64,000 nucleotides of DNA from Zafaria ginkgonis (lineage in GTDB: Bacteria; Actinomycetota; Actinomycetes; Actinomycetales; Micrococcaceae). Positions within the stretch are counted from its first letter, which is position 1. Each line of letters opens with the position of its first letter. Where the stretch lies: NCBI RefSeq assembly GCF_039540195.1, contig NZ_BAABEO010000018.1:3050-67049 (forward strand), in the 5' to 3' direction. This document shows, piece after piece, positions 48,757-57,440 of the stretch. Below the pieces are notes generated by a model. The model searched no databases. It saw only the letters and a program-made list of their open reading frames with translations, and was not told where the DNA came from. Position numbers and translations under genes: made by a program.

Positions 48757-49992
48757 TCACGTTTCCCTCGGCGGAAGCACCATGGGCGCGCGGTGTCCCC
48801 GCCAGGCGCGCCCGGGGTCGGGCACCCAGTCCGGCATGCGGCCGGAGCCGACCAGCCGATGCAGCAGGAGCCCCAACCGGTAGTCGGGGCATTCGGCCAC
48901 GCACGCGTCCAGCAGTGCGCCCGCGGCGGTGCCCCGGCCCCGGGCCCATTCCACCCATGCCGCCAGGCACAGCAGGGCGCAGCGGTCCTCCTCCCGGGCG
49001 GCCGGAAGCAGCCCGCCACACAACTCCCGCAGCCGGTCCAGGCGGCCCCAGTCCGGGGTCTCCGGGGCAACGCCAAGCATGAAGTCGGCCATCCGGCGCA
49101 CGCACCGCGCCCGTTCGGCGCCGCGTTCGATCGCGGCCAGCGCGGCCACCCCGTCCGCGGCCGAGAGCCCTGCCGCCGACGGCAGGCAGTCGCGGACGGC
49201 CTTGTCGTGGAGGGCCGCCAGCAGGGCGCCGGTTTCAACCGGGTCCGCGCGCAGCCGCCGCAGGAGGTCCTGGACGTCGCCCGCGTGTCCGCCGTCCCCG
49301 TTCCCGTCGAGGAGGCGGCACCAGCCCATCAGCAGGGCCGTGCGGCGCGGCGGATCCGCGCCGTCGAGGACGGCGTGCACCGCGGCGCGGACGGCGGCGG
49401 GGTCGGTCCACGGGTCGGCCTCGGCGTCAAGTTCGGGCACCCCCGGCTCGGCGCCGCCGGGGCTGCTGCCGGCCAGCACCAGGCGCAGGTTCGTCTCCGA
49501 CAGTTCGATTCCGTCCAGGGGCTTGCCCTCCGGCGGGCAGCAGGAGGGGTCGGCGCACAGGTAGGACCGCCACCTGCCGCCCCCGACGTGCCACGCGTCC
49601 TGGACCTCGATGCCGCAGGCCTCCAGTTCCCCGGCGAGCGCCGTGACCAGGGTCCGCGACGGCGGCGCGTCCGGCTCCGAGCCGGCAGGCCGGACCGCCG
49701 GATCCGAATAGACCACCAGGAAGACCCCGGTGGTGCCCTTGACCGTGCGCAGGAACCCGGCCACGCGGCGCGCCAGCGCCGCCGGTGGCGGCACGGGTGC
49801 CGGCAATCCCGGCCGGCGGGCCGCCCTGCCGCCGGGGAGGTCGATGCGCAGCGTCGCGTGCAGGCTGCCGCCGCTGGTGAGGACGCAAACGAGGCTGCCG
49901 CGCGGGCGGAAGCCGAGCAGGTGGGGCACCAGGGCCAGGATGCCCTCGGCGTCGTGGACGGGGACCGGGAGGGGATTCGTGGGGATAGCCAT
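48757..49992 (-). CDS. DUF4192 family protein
   Basis: 411 residues starting at ATG 49992. It shows the DUF4192 opening: HDAEGILALVPHLLGFRPRG then SLVCVLTSGGSLHATLRIDL. Later LAGELEACGIEVQDAWHVGG, RSYLCADPSCCPPEG and many Cys/Ala helices. The family is actinobacterial and lies near sigA; function unknown. A weak ribosome site (GGCAGG) precedes the ATG. It follows the PAC2-type gene on the same strand after 133 bases. Confidence 0.85.
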   Translation of the reverse strand: MAIPTNPLPVPVHDAEGILALVPHLLGFRPRGSLVCVLTSGGSLHATLRIDLPGGRAARRPGLPAPVPPPAALARRVAGFLRTVKGTTGVFLVVYSDPAVRPAGSEPDAPPSRTLVTALAGELEACGIEVQDAWHVGGGRWRSYLCADPSCCPPEGKPLDGIELSETNLRLVLAGSSPGGAEPGVPELDAEADPWTDPAAVRAAVHAVLDGADPPRRTALLMGWCRLLDGNGDGGHAGDVQDLLRRLRADPVETGALLAALHDKAVRDCLPSAAGLSAADGVAALAAIERGAERARCVRRMADFMLGVAPETPDWGRLDRLRELCGGLLPAAREEDRCALLCLAAWVEWARGRGTAAGALLDACVAECPDYRLGLLLHRLVGSGRMPDWVPDPGRAWRGHRAPMVLPPRET

Positions 49993-50050
49993 GGATCGAG
50001 CCTGCCCGGCGGCCGCGGCACGGCGACAGGCCACTCCCCCGGGTGTTGAA

Positions 50051-50089
50051 CCTCCACGGCCGGCCGCGCGGCACGGCCGCCTGTGGAGG
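50051..50089 (-). terminator. Hairpin downstream of the PAC2-family gene
   Basis: CCTCCAC and GTGGAGG arms enclosing inner GC complementarity (GGCCG repeats). Located between the PAC2 stop and the DUF4192 start. Confidence 0.4.
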
Positions 50090-50125
50090 GGAAGTCACGT
50101 GCGGAGGACCGGCCTCCGAGCGCGG

Positions 50126-51061
50126 CTAGCTGTACTCGGCGGAAGGGCCGCCGTCGTCCGCCTGGCCGGCGAGGAACGCCTCCGCGGCCTCGGCGAGTTC
50201 CTCGCCGCCGGGCAGTTCGGCGCCCGGGTTGATCAGCAGCGACCGCGGCCCGTCCTCGGGCGCGCGGGCATCGAAGCGGGCCTCGAATCCGGCGAGCATC
50301 CGCTGCACGTCCGGGGATCCGGCGACCTGCTCGGCGATCTCCGCCTCGACCCGCCGCGCGGACTCCCGCAGCCGGTCGGTGGGCAGCCCCAGGCCCAGCG
50401 CGGCCCCGAGGTACTCGAGCGCCGCGACGGCCACCTGCGGGTATTCGGCCTCGGCCAGGTAGTGGGGCACGTGCAGCGAATAGCCCACGGCGTCGCGGCC
50501 GGCGTCGATGAGCCTCAGCTCCAGCAGGTGGGCAGCGGCGGCGGGGATTTCCGCGGTCGGCTTCCAGGTGGAGATCCCCTCGATGAGGTCGGGCCGGTTG
50601 CCGTGCACGGTCACCCCCAGCGGGCGGGTGTGGGGCACCGGCATGGGCACGGCGCTGAAGGACGCGGCAAGCCGGACGTTCAGGGCCTGGGCCAGCAGCA
50701 CGACGGCGGACGCGAACCGCTCCCATTGCAGGTCCGGTTCCGGCCCCGTGAGCAGGAGGAAGTCCTGCCCCAGCCCGTCGGTGAGCCGGTACAGTTCAAG
50801 CCGCGGCGCCTGGTAGGCGGCGAAGTGGTCGCCCAGGAAGGAGATCTGGGGCCGGCGGTCGCGGTAGTCCAGGAGCTGGTCGGCGTCGAAGGAGGCCAGC
50901 AGTTCGGAGTCGAGGCAATCGAGCAGCTCCGCCGCCACCTGGCGCACGACCTGCCCGGCCTCGGCGTGTCCCGTCAGCGCCACGACCAAGCCCAGGCCCT
51001 GGTTGCGGACGGCGTCGATGGTCCGCTCATTGAGGGTCAGCAGCGACAGCGGGTCGAGCAC
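50126..51061 (-). CDS. PAC2-family protein (proteasome assembly chaperone fold)
   Basis: 311 residues starting at GTG 51061, behind GGAAGGAG. Features: LVVALTGHAEAGQVVRQVAA, ELLASFDADQLLDYRDRRPQ, LELYRLTDGLGQDFLLLTGP, GVTVHGNRPDL and HVPHYLAEAEYPQVAVAALE, which define the actinobacterial PAC2/DUF75 family. The fold is shared with eukaryotic and archaeal proteasome chaperones; a tie to proteasomes in this organism is not shown. It is divergent from leucyl aminopeptidase. Confidence 0.88.
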   Translation of the reverse strand: MLDPLSLLTLNERTIDAVRNQGLGLVVALTGHAEAGQVVRQVAAELLDCLDSELLASFDADQLLDYRDRRPQISFLGDHFAAYQAPRLELYRLTDGLGQDFLLLTGPEPDLQWERFASAVVLLAQALNVRLAASFSAVPMPVPHTRPLGVTVHGNRPDLIEGISTWKPTAEIPAAAAHLLELRLIDAGRDAVGYSLHVPHYLAEAEYPQVAVAALEYLGAALGLGLPTDRLRESARRVEAEIAEQVAGSPDVQRMLAGFEARFDARAPEDGPRSLLINPGAELPGGEELAEAAEAFLAGQADDGGPSAEYS

Positions 51062-51298
51062 AGGGACACTCCTTCCGGGGACGTTCCGCGGGGCGCAGGA
51101 TGCGCCGGCGGCCACGCAGGTCGTCAACGTGCCCGGCGCCGGTTTTCTTCCCGGCCACCGTTCCCGGTTCCGGAGGTGACCGTCCGGGCTACGATCGGAG
51201 GGATCGAACCCTTGCGAACAAACCCCTGCGAAGGGCCCGCCACCGAGCGCGCTTCCGCACCGCACCACCGGGCCGGAGCGCATTAAGGAAACAGCCCC

Positions 51299-52816
51299 GT
51301 GACACCTACCAGCGAACTGAAGCTCTCCGCCGTTGCCCCCGACATCCGGCGCCTGCCGGCAGACGCCGTCGTGGTCGCCGTGGCGCAGGACACCGACGCA
51401 CCGCGCCTGCTGGCCTCCCCGCTCGCGGCGGAGGAGACCGCCGCCCTGGAAGCCTCGCTGTCCCTGCTGGGGATCACCGGCGCGGCCGACGAGGTCCGCC
51501 GGCTGCCCTCCACCGACAGCCTCAAGGCCGAGGTGCTGGTGCTGGCCGGCCTCGGGAAGGTCGACGGCGGCGGCCCCTCCGCCGAGGCGCTGCGCCGCAC
51601 CGCCGGGGCGGCCGCCCGGCAGCTGGCCGGCGTGCGCAAGGTGGTCTTCGCGCTGCCCGCGCCGACCGTGGAGGCCGCGGCCGCGGTGGCCGAGGGCGCG
51701 GCGTTGGGCGCCTATGCGTTCACCGCCCACCGTTCCCAGGCCCCGGAGGCCCGCCAGGTTCCACTGGCCGAGGCCGTCGTGGCGACCGCCGCCAGCACCG
51801 AGAAGTCCCTGCCGGCCGCGCTCAAGCGCGCCGCCGTCGTCGGCCGCCGCGTGCGGGCCGTGCGCGACCTGGTGAACACCGCCCCCAACCTGCTCTACCC
51901 GGAGTCCTTCGCCGCGGCCGCGCGGGATGCGGCCAAGCCGTGGCCGGTGAAGGTCACGGTGCTGGAGGAAAAGCAGTTGGAGAAGGACGGCTACGGCGGC
52001 CTCATGGGCGTCGGTCGCGGCTCCTCGCGTCCGCCACGGCTGGTGAAGGTCGACTACGCCCCCGCCCGTTCGGTGGCGCACCTGGCCCTGGTCGGCAAGG
52101 GCATCACCTTCGACACCGGCGGCATCTCGCTCAAGCCGGGGCCGAACATGCACCTGATGAAGTCGGACATGGCCGGAGCGGCGACGGTGCTGCAGACCGT
52201 GCTGGCCGTGGCCGAACTGGGCCTTCCGGTGCGGGTCACGGCCTGGCTGTGCCTGGCCGAAAACATGCCTTCCGGCGCCGCGACACGCCCGGGGGACGTG
52301 CTGACCATGTTCGGCGGAAAGACGGTCGAGGTGCTCAACACCGACGCCGAGGGGCGCCTGGTCATGGCCGACGGCCTGGTGGCGGCCAGCCGCGAGAAGC
52401 CGGACGCGATCGTCGACGTGGCGACGCTGACCGGGGCCCAGATGGTGGCCCTGGGCACCCGCACCGCGGGCATCATGGGCGAGGACGGCCTGCGCGACCG
52501 CGTGAAGTCGGCCGCGGACGCCGCCGGCGAGGCGGCCTGGCCCATGCCGCTTCCGGAGGAGCTGCGCGCCACCCTCGACTCGCAGGTGGCGGACCTGGCC
52601 AACATCGGCGAACGCCACGGCGGGATGATGACGGCGGCCGTGTTCCTCTCCGAATTCGTCGGCGAGAACGCCGGGCGCCGCATCCCGTGGGCGCACCTGG
52701 ACATCGCCGGGCCGGCGTACAACGAGGGCGCCCCCTACGGGTACACCCCCAAGAACGCCACCGGCTCGACGCTGCGCACCCTGCTGGCCCTGGCCGAGGA
52801 CTTCGCCGCCCGCTGA
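51299..52816 (+). CDS. pepA: Leucyl aminopeptidase (M17)
   Basis: 505 residues. The C-terminal catalytic domain has ALVGKGITFDTGGISLKPGP (metal-binding Lys/Asp), MKSDMAGAATVLQ and the signature NTDAEGRLVMADGLV; HLDIAGPAY near the end. M17 enzymes are hexameric two-metal exopeptidases that release N-terminal residues in the cytosol and may also act as DNA-binding regulators. GTG start with TTAAGGAAA upstream; a TACGAT box near 51194 may be the -10, giving a ~95-base leader. Confidence 0.94.
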   Translation: MTPTSELKLSAVAPDIRRLPADAVVVAVAQDTDAPRLLASPLAAEETAALEASLSLLGITGAADEVRRLPSTDSLKAEVLVLAGLGKVDGGGPSAEALRRTAGAAARQLAGVRKVVFALPAPTVEAAAAVAEGAALGAYAFTAHRSQAPEARQVPLAEAVVATAASTEKSLPAALKRAAVVGRRVRAVRDLVNTAPNLLYPESFAAAARDAAKPWPVKVTVLEEKQLEKDGYGGLMGVGRGSSRPPRLVKVDYAPARSVAHLALVGKGITFDTGGISLKPGPNMHLMKSDMAGAATVLQTVLAVAELGLPVRVTAWLCLAENMPSGAATRPGDVLTMFGGKTVEVLNTDAEGRLVMADGLVAASREKPDAIVDVATLTGAQMVALGTRTAGIMGEDGLRDRVKSAADAAGEAAWPMPLPEELRATLDSQVADLANIGERHGGMMTAAVFLSEFVGENAGRRIPWAHLDIAGPAYNEGAPYGYTPKNATGSTLRTLLALAEDFAAR

Positions 52817-52846
52817 GTCCGGGTCCGTCCCGCCACCCACCGCCGT

Positions 52847-52886
52847 CCGTCGGCGCCCAGTGACCCCCGTCACGAAGCGCCGACGG
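52847..52886 (+). terminator. Two-step hairpin downstream of pepA
   Basis: CCGTCGGCGC / GCGCCGACGG outer arms and GTGAC-CCCC-GTCAC inner arms. Its right side is also the first of three GTCAC repeats, so terminator and operator functions may overlap. Confidence 0.55.
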
Positions 52887-52928
52887 GTGCGTCACGAAGC
52901 GCCGATCGGTGCGTCACGCTGTGTGACG
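52869..52928 (+). promoter_or_regulatory. GTCAC direct repeats spaced 22 bp upstream of lpdA
   Basis: GTCAC starts at 52869, 52891 and 52913, exactly 22 bp apart; the first two copies share GTCACGAAGCGCCGA. The third forms CGTCAC-GCTGT-GTGACG, an inverted repeat next to the likely -35. Two helix turns between copies suggests a cooperative protein site. Confidence 0.5.
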
Positions 52929-52952
52929 GGCGGTCCCCGGGAGGGCTAATGT
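52924..52952 (+). promoter_or_regulatory. Candidate lpdA promoter
   Basis: TGACGG (52924-52929), 17 bases, TAATGT (52947-52952), followed by a ~105-base leader before GTG 53064. Confidence 0.45.
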
Positions 52953-53063
52953 AAAGCTGACACATCACCAGCCCGTATCCGGAATGCGACCAACCCTGCA
53001 TTCCTGATGCCCAATGTCCGGCGCCCGAAGCGGGCGCCACGAAAATCACGAGGGAGCGTTCAC

Positions 53064-54443
53064 GTGGCCGAATCGGCAGCAGCGCAAGAATTCGACGTCC
53101 TCATCCTTGGCGGCGGCAGCGCCGGCTACTCGGCCGCGTTGCGCGCCGTGCAGCTCGGCTTCACCGTCGGCCTGGTGGAGAAGGCCAAGCTGGGCGGCAC
53201 CTGCCTGCACACCGGCTGCATCCCCACGAAGGCGTTCCTGCACGCCGCGGAGCTGGCGGACAACGCCCGCGAAAGCGCCAAGTACGGCATCAACACCACC
53301 CTCGAGTCGATCGACCCGGCTGCCGTGGTGAGCTACAAGGACGGCATCGTCGCCGGCAAGTTCAAGGGCCTGACCGGGCTGCTCAAGATGAAGAAGGTCA
53401 ACGTCATCGAGGGCAACGGCCGCCTGGTCGGCCAGGACACCATCGACGTCGACGGTGTCCTCTACAAGGGCAAGAACATCGTGCTGGCCACGGGTTCCAC
53501 CTCCCGCACGTTCGGCCTGGAAATCGGCGGCCGCGTTCTGACCTCCACCGAAGCCCTGAACCTGGACTACGTGCCCAAGAGCGCGATCGTGCTCGGCGGC
53601 GGCGTGATCGGCGTCGAGTTCGCCTCCGTCTGGAACTCCTTCGGCGTCGACGTCACCATCGTCGAGGGCCTGCCGAGCCTGGTCCCCAACGAGGACCCGG
53701 CCATCATCAAGGTCCTGGAGCGCTCCTTCAAGAAGCGCGGCATCAAGTTCAACACCGGCGTCTTCTTCGAGAAGGTCGAGCAGGACGCGACCTCCGCCAA
53801 GGTGACCCTGGCCAACGGCACCGTGCTTGAGGCGGACCTCGTCCTCGTCGCCGTCGGCCGCGGACCGGTCACCGAGGGCCTGGGCTTCGAGGAGCAGGGC
53901 CTCACCCTCGACCGCGGCTTCGTGATCACCAACGAGCGCCTGCACACCGGCGTCGGCAACATCTACGCGATCGGCGACATCGTCCCGGGCGTGCAGCTGG
54001 CCCACCGCGGCTACCAGCAGGGCATCTTCATCGCCGAGGAGATCGCCGGCCAGAACCCGGTGGTCGTCGAGGACATCAACATCCCCAAGGTCACCTACTG
54101 CGAGCCGGAGATCATGTCCGTGGGCTACTCCGAGCCCAAGGCCAAGGAGAAGTTCGGCGACGACCAGGTCGAGATCCAGGAATACAACCTGGCCGGCAAC
54201 GGCAAGTCCTCCATCCTGGGCACCTCCGGCCTGATCAAGATGGTCCGCGTCAAGAACGGCCCGATCGTCGGCGTCCACGGCATCGGCGGCCGCATCGGCG
54301 AGCAGATCGGCGAGGCGCAGCTGATCGTGAACTGGGAGGCGTACCCCGAGGACGTGGCCCAGCTGATCCACGCCCACCCGACCCAGAACGAGGCCTTGGG
54401 CGAGACCGCGCTGGCCCTCGCCGGCAAGCCGCTGCACGGCTAG
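53064..54443 (+). CDS. lpdA: Dihydrolipoyl dehydrogenase (E3)
   Basis: 459 residues. FDVLILGGGSAGYSAALRA binds FAD; the redox disulfide is Cys47-Cys52 in GGTCLHTGCIPTK; LGGGVIGVEFASV binds NAD; IYAIGDIV is the second FAD site; the base is in HAHPTQNE (His438, Glu443). It reoxidises lipoyl groups of pyruvate and 2-oxoglutarate dehydrogenases. The GTG start follows GAGGGAG. sucB is next but a hairpin lies between, so they may be partly separate transcripts. Confidence 0.96.
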   Translation: MAESAAAQEFDVLILGGGSAGYSAALRAVQLGFTVGLVEKAKLGGTCLHTGCIPTKAFLHAAELADNARESAKYGINTTLESIDPAAVVSYKDGIVAGKFKGLTGLLKMKKVNVIEGNGRLVGQDTIDVDGVLYKGKNIVLATGSTSRTFGLEIGGRVLTSTEALNLDYVPKSAIVLGGGVIGVEFASVWNSFGVDVTIVEGLPSLVPNEDPAIIKVLERSFKKRGIKFNTGVFFEKVEQDATSAKVTLANGTVLEADLVLVAVGRGPVTEGLGFEEQGLTLDRGFVITNERLHTGVGNIYAIGDIVPGVQLAHRGYQQGIFIAEEIAGQNPVVVEDINIPKVTYCEPEIMSVGYSEPKAKEKFGDDQVEIQEYNLAGNGKSSILGTSGLIKMVRVKNGPIVGVHGIGGRIGEQIGEAQLIVNWEAYPEDVAQLIHAHPTQNEALGETALALAGKPLHG

Positions 54444-54452
54444 ACAGGCATC

Positions 54453-54486
54453 GCGTGCCGCCCGTGCCCGGTGCCGGGCGGCACGC
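54453..54486 (+). terminator. Hairpin between lpdA and sucB
   Basis: GCGTGCCGCCCG / CGGGCGGCACGC 12-bp arms with a 10-base loop, nine bases after the lpdA stop. No T-run; perhaps partial termination. Confidence 0.6.
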
Positions 54487-54629
54487 ATCCGCTTCGTTGC
54501 CGGCGGCGCCCGTTCCGCACCGCCGGCCCAGAGCACAGAAAGCCCGGGCACGGATGGCCCGAGCACAGATAGACAGCTGGAAACACGAACAGCTGACAAC
54601 CCAAACAGCTTTAGGAGAACGGGGACGAC

Positions 54630-56348
54630 ATGTCTGAAACCGTGAACTTGCCCGCCCTTGGTGAAAGCGTCACCGAAGGCACCGTTACGCGTTGGCTCAA
54701 GCAGGTCGGCGACCGCGTCGAGGTCGACGAGCCGCTTCTGGAGGTTTCCACCGACAAGGTCGACACCGAGATCCCCTCCCCGGTCGCCGGCGTAATCGAA
54801 GAGATCCTCGTGGCCGAGGACGAGACCGCCGAGGTCGGCGCCGCGCTGGTGCGCATCGGCGACGGCTCCGGCGCTGAAGCAGCACCCGCCGCCGAGGCCG
54901 CACCCGCCGCCGAGGCTGCACCGGCCCCCGCCGCTGAAGCCGCTCCGGCCGCCGAGGCCGCTCCGGCCGCATCCGCCGCCCCCGCCGCACCGGCGTCCGG
55001 CACCGAGGTCACCCTGCCGGCGCTCGGCGAATCCGTCACCGAGGGCACCGTCACCCGCTGGCTGAAGCAGGTCGGCGAAGAGGTCGCCGTCGACGAGCCG
55101 CTGCTGGAGGTTTCCACCGACAAGGTCGACACCGAGATCCCGTCCCCGGTCGCCGGCACCCTGCTGGAGATCCGCGTGGGCGAGGACGAGACCGCCGAGG
55201 TCGGCTCCGTGCTGGCCATCGTTGGCTCGGCCGGCGCCGCTGCCGCCCCCGAGGCCCCGGCTGAGGCGCCTGCCGCCGCCGAGGCACCGGCTGCCCCCGC
55301 CGCGCCGGCTCCGGCCGCCGCTCCGGCACCTGCTGCCCCTGCCGCACCCGCCGCCGCTCCGGCTGCGCCGGCCGAAGCCCCCTCCACCGAAGCACCGGCC
55401 GCCGGCGGAGCCGAGGGCTACGTCACTCCGCTGGTGCGCCGCCTGGCCACGCAGAATGGCGTCGACCTGTCCGCCGTCACCGGCACCGGCATCGGCGGAC
55501 GCATCCGCAAGCAGGATGTCCTGGACGCCGCCGCGAAGGCCACCCCGGCCGCCGCACCCGCGGCTCCGGCGGCCCCTGCCGCCCCGGCCGCGAAGAAGGC
55601 CGCCCCGGCCGTCGCCGCCTCCAGCCTGCGCGGCACCGTGGAGAAGGCTCCGCGCATCCGCCAGGTCATCGCCCGCCGCATGCGCGAGTCGCTGGACACC
55701 TCCGCCCAGCTGACCCAGGTGCACGAGGTCGACATGACCCGGATCGCCAAGCTGCGCGCCGCCGCGAAGGACCAGTTCGCCGCCACCAACGGCACCAAGC
55801 TGACGTTCCTGCCCTTCATCGCCAAGGCCGTGGCCGAGGCGCTGAAGCAGCACCCGAAGCTGAACGCAGAGTACAACGAGGAAACCCAGGAGATCACCTA
55901 CCACAACGCCGAGCACCTGGCGATTGCGGTGGACACCGAGAAGGGCCTGCTGGTCCCGGTCATCTCCAACGCGGGTGACCTGAACCTGGCCGGCATGGCC
56001 GCGAAGATCGCCGATGTCGCCGCACGCACGCGCAGCAACAAGATCGGCCCGGACGAGCTGTCCGGCGGCACGTTCTCCATCACCAACATCGGTTCGGTGG
56101 GCGCGCTGTTCGACACCCCGGTCATCAACCAGCCGAACGTGGCCATCCTGGGCACCGGGGCGATCGTCAAGCGCGCCGTCGTCGTGACCGACGCCGAGGG
56201 CGACGACACGATCGCGATCCGCCACATGATGTACCTGTCGCTGACCTACGACCACCGCCTGGTCGACGGCGCCGACGCCGGCCGCTTCCTGCAGACCCTG
56301 CGGGCGCGCCTGGAAGAGGGCGCCTTCGAGGCCGACCTGGGCCTCTAA
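54630..56348 (+). CDS. sucB: 2-oxoglutarate dehydrogenase E2, dihydrolipoamide succinyltransferase
   Basis: 572 residues. Two lipoyl domains, each with EVSTDKVDTEIPSPVAG (lipoyl Lys43 and Lys165), joined by Ala/Pro-rich linkers of near-repeated EAAPAA units. Then the E1/E3-binding domain VTPLVRRLATQNGVDLSAVT (~265-300) and the trimeric catalytic domain ending in YDHRLVDGADAGRFL (His542, Asp546). It moves the succinyl (or acyl) group to CoA. The two lipoyl domains could equally belong to a pyruvate dehydrogenase E2; actinobacterial SucB proteins often serve both. AGGAG precedes the ATG. No E1 gene follows. Confidence 0.92.
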   Translation: MSETVNLPALGESVTEGTVTRWLKQVGDRVEVDEPLLEVSTDKVDTEIPSPVAGVIEEILVAEDETAEVGAALVRIGDGSGAEAAPAAEAAPAAEAAPAPAAEAAPAAEAAPAASAAPAAPASGTEVTLPALGESVTEGTVTRWLKQVGEEVAVDEPLLEVSTDKVDTEIPSPVAGTLLEIRVGEDETAEVGSVLAIVGSAGAAAAPEAPAEAPAAAEAPAAPAAPAPAAAPAPAAPAAPAAAPAAPAEAPSTEAPAAGGAEGYVTPLVRRLATQNGVDLSAVTGTGIGGRIRKQDVLDAAAKATPAAAPAAPAAPAAPAAKKAAPAVAASSLRGTVEKAPRIRQVIARRMRESLDTSAQLTQVHEVDMTRIAKLRAAAKDQFAATNGTKLTFLPFIAKAVAEALKQHPKLNAEYNEETQEITYHNAEHLAIAVDTEKGLLVPVISNAGDLNLAGMAAKIADVAARTRSNKIGPDELSGGTFSITNIGSVGALFDTPVINQPNVAILGTGAIVKRAVVVTDAEGDDTIAIRHMMYLSLTYDHRLVDGADAGRFLQTLRARLEEGAFEADLGL

Positions 56349-56401
56349 TACCGGCCTCCAGGACCGGCACCCGGGACCGCTGCCGCGCAGCGGTCCCGCA
56401 A

Positions 56402-56447
56402 CGACGGCGGCCCGCGCCTTCCGCACGGAAGGCGCGGGCCGCCGTCG
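56402..56447 (+). terminator. 22-bp perfect hairpin after sucB
   Basis: Two 22-base arms around CA. It is followed a few bases later by TGTTTTCG, giving a modest T-run. Confidence 0.75.
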
Positions 56448-56468
56448 CCCTGTTTTCGACCCGTTGCG

Positions 56469-56489
56469 TTTTCGACGGCTCGTCGAAAA
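56469..56489. repeat. Inverted repeat TTTTCGAC-N5-GTCGAAAA before the small membrane protein gene
   Basis: Perfect 8-base arms, ending 6 bases before the TAGACT box, where a -35 would lie. Position suggests an operator. Confidence 0.4.
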
Positions 56490-56495
56490 GGCACC

Positions 56496-56501
56496 TAGAC
56501 T
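56496..56501 (+). promoter_or_regulatory. -10 box TAGACT, 7 bases before the small membrane protein gene
   Basis: TANNNT-N7-ATG geometry with no ribosome site at all between box and ATG, the clearest leaderless candidate in the window. Confidence 0.55.
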
Positions 56502-56508
56502 AGGGAAC

Positions 56509-56859
56509 ATGGACTTCGTACATGCGCTTCTTGTGTTCCTGCACATCGTCGGCGCCGCCGCCATCGTCGGCGGCTGGCTGGCCACCTTCAAGACCCCGAC
56601 CGTGGGCAAGTTCCAGTGGTACGGCGCCATCACCCAGCTGGTGACCGGCCTGCTGCTGGTGGGGCTGGCCGAGATGGGCCCGGACCCGGTCAACCACGCC
56701 AAGATCGCCGTCAAGCTGCTGCTGGGCATCGGCGTGTTCGTGGCCGCCCTGATCGGCCGCCGCAAGATTGCCAAGGGCGAAGCGGTCTCCACCGGCCTGG
56801 CGCACGCCGTCGGCGGCCTGGGCCTGATCGCCATCGCGGTCGCCGTCTTCTGGCGCTAG
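56509..56859 (+). CDS. Small four-helix membrane protein
   Basis: 116 residues, almost wholly hydrophobic: helices at ~2-24, ~36-52, ~60-80 and ~94-114, with short basic loops (GRRKIAKGEA). Conserved-looking (ALLVFLHIVGAAAIVGGWLA, HAKIAVKLLLGIGVFVAALI). I do not recognise a function. The His and Met residues in the helices could suggest heme or metal, but this is weak. It stands alone between two terminators. Confidence 0.7.
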   Translation: MDFVHALLVFLHIVGAAAIVGGWLATFKTPTVGKFQWYGAITQLVTGLLLVGLAEMGPDPVNHAKIAVKLLLGIGVFVAALIGRRKIAKGEAVSTGLAHAVGGLGLIAIAVAVFWR

Positions 56860-56870
56860 CCCGCGGTCCG

Positions 56871-56905
56871 CAACGGCCGGCCTCCCCTGGGGAGGCCGGC
56901 CGTTG
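56871..56905 (+). terminator. 17-bp hairpin after the small membrane protein gene
   Basis: CAACGGCCGGCCTCCCC / GGGGAGGCCGGCCGTTG perfect arms meeting at a single T, then GCGCGTTT. Confidence 0.75.
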
Positions 56906-57008
56906 CGCGTTTGGTGGCCATGCCGGTGCCAGCACCCTAGGATGAACCCGTCGGGTCCCGGCACCGCCGGGCACCGCTCACCACATCCCTGCCGCAGAAG
57001 GAGCCCCC

Positions 57009-57440
57009 ATGGCCGCCACCCGCTCAGCCCACACCGTCTGGAACGGCGACCTGTTCACCGGCAGCGGCCGGACCACCCTCGACACCTCCGGGCTCGGGAC
57101 CTACGACGTGACCTGGAAGGCCCGCACGGAGCAGGCCGAAGGCAAGACCAGCCCCGAGGAGCTCATCGGCGCCGCCCACTCCGCCTGCTACTCGATGGCC
57201 TTCAGCAACATGCTCAAGGAGGCCGGCCACGTCGCGGACACCATCGAGACCCGCGCCGAGGTGGACTTCGTCCCGGGCCAGGGCATCACCGAGATCCGCC
57301 TGACCGTCAACGCCACCATCCCGGGCATCGGCGAGGACGACTTCCAGCGCATTGCCGAGGAAGCCAAGAAGGGCTGCCCGGTCTCCCAGGCGCTGGCCTC
57401 GGTCCCCAGCATCACCCTGGCGGCGACGCTGAACGGCTAG
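57009..57440 (+). CDS. OsmC-family peroxiredoxin
   Basis: 143 residues. It starts MAATRSAHTVWNGDLFTGSG and has EELIGAAHSACYSMAFSNML with the first redox Cys, and KKGCPVSQALASV with the second, as in OsmC-type hydroperoxide reductases. The family removes organic peroxides with dihydrolipoamide-linked thiols, which is of note next to lpdA and sucB. AGAAGGAG precedes the ATG; TAGGAT (56938-56943) may be the -10. Its stop TAG directly touches the stop of the convergent tricorn gene. Confidence 0.9.
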   Translation: MAATRSAHTVWNGDLFTGSGRTTLDTSGLGTYDVTWKARTEQAEGKTSPEELIGAAHSACYSMAFSNMLKEAGHVADTIETRAEVDFVPGQGITEIRLTVNATIPGIGEDDFQRIAEEAKKGCPVSQALASVPSITLAATLNG

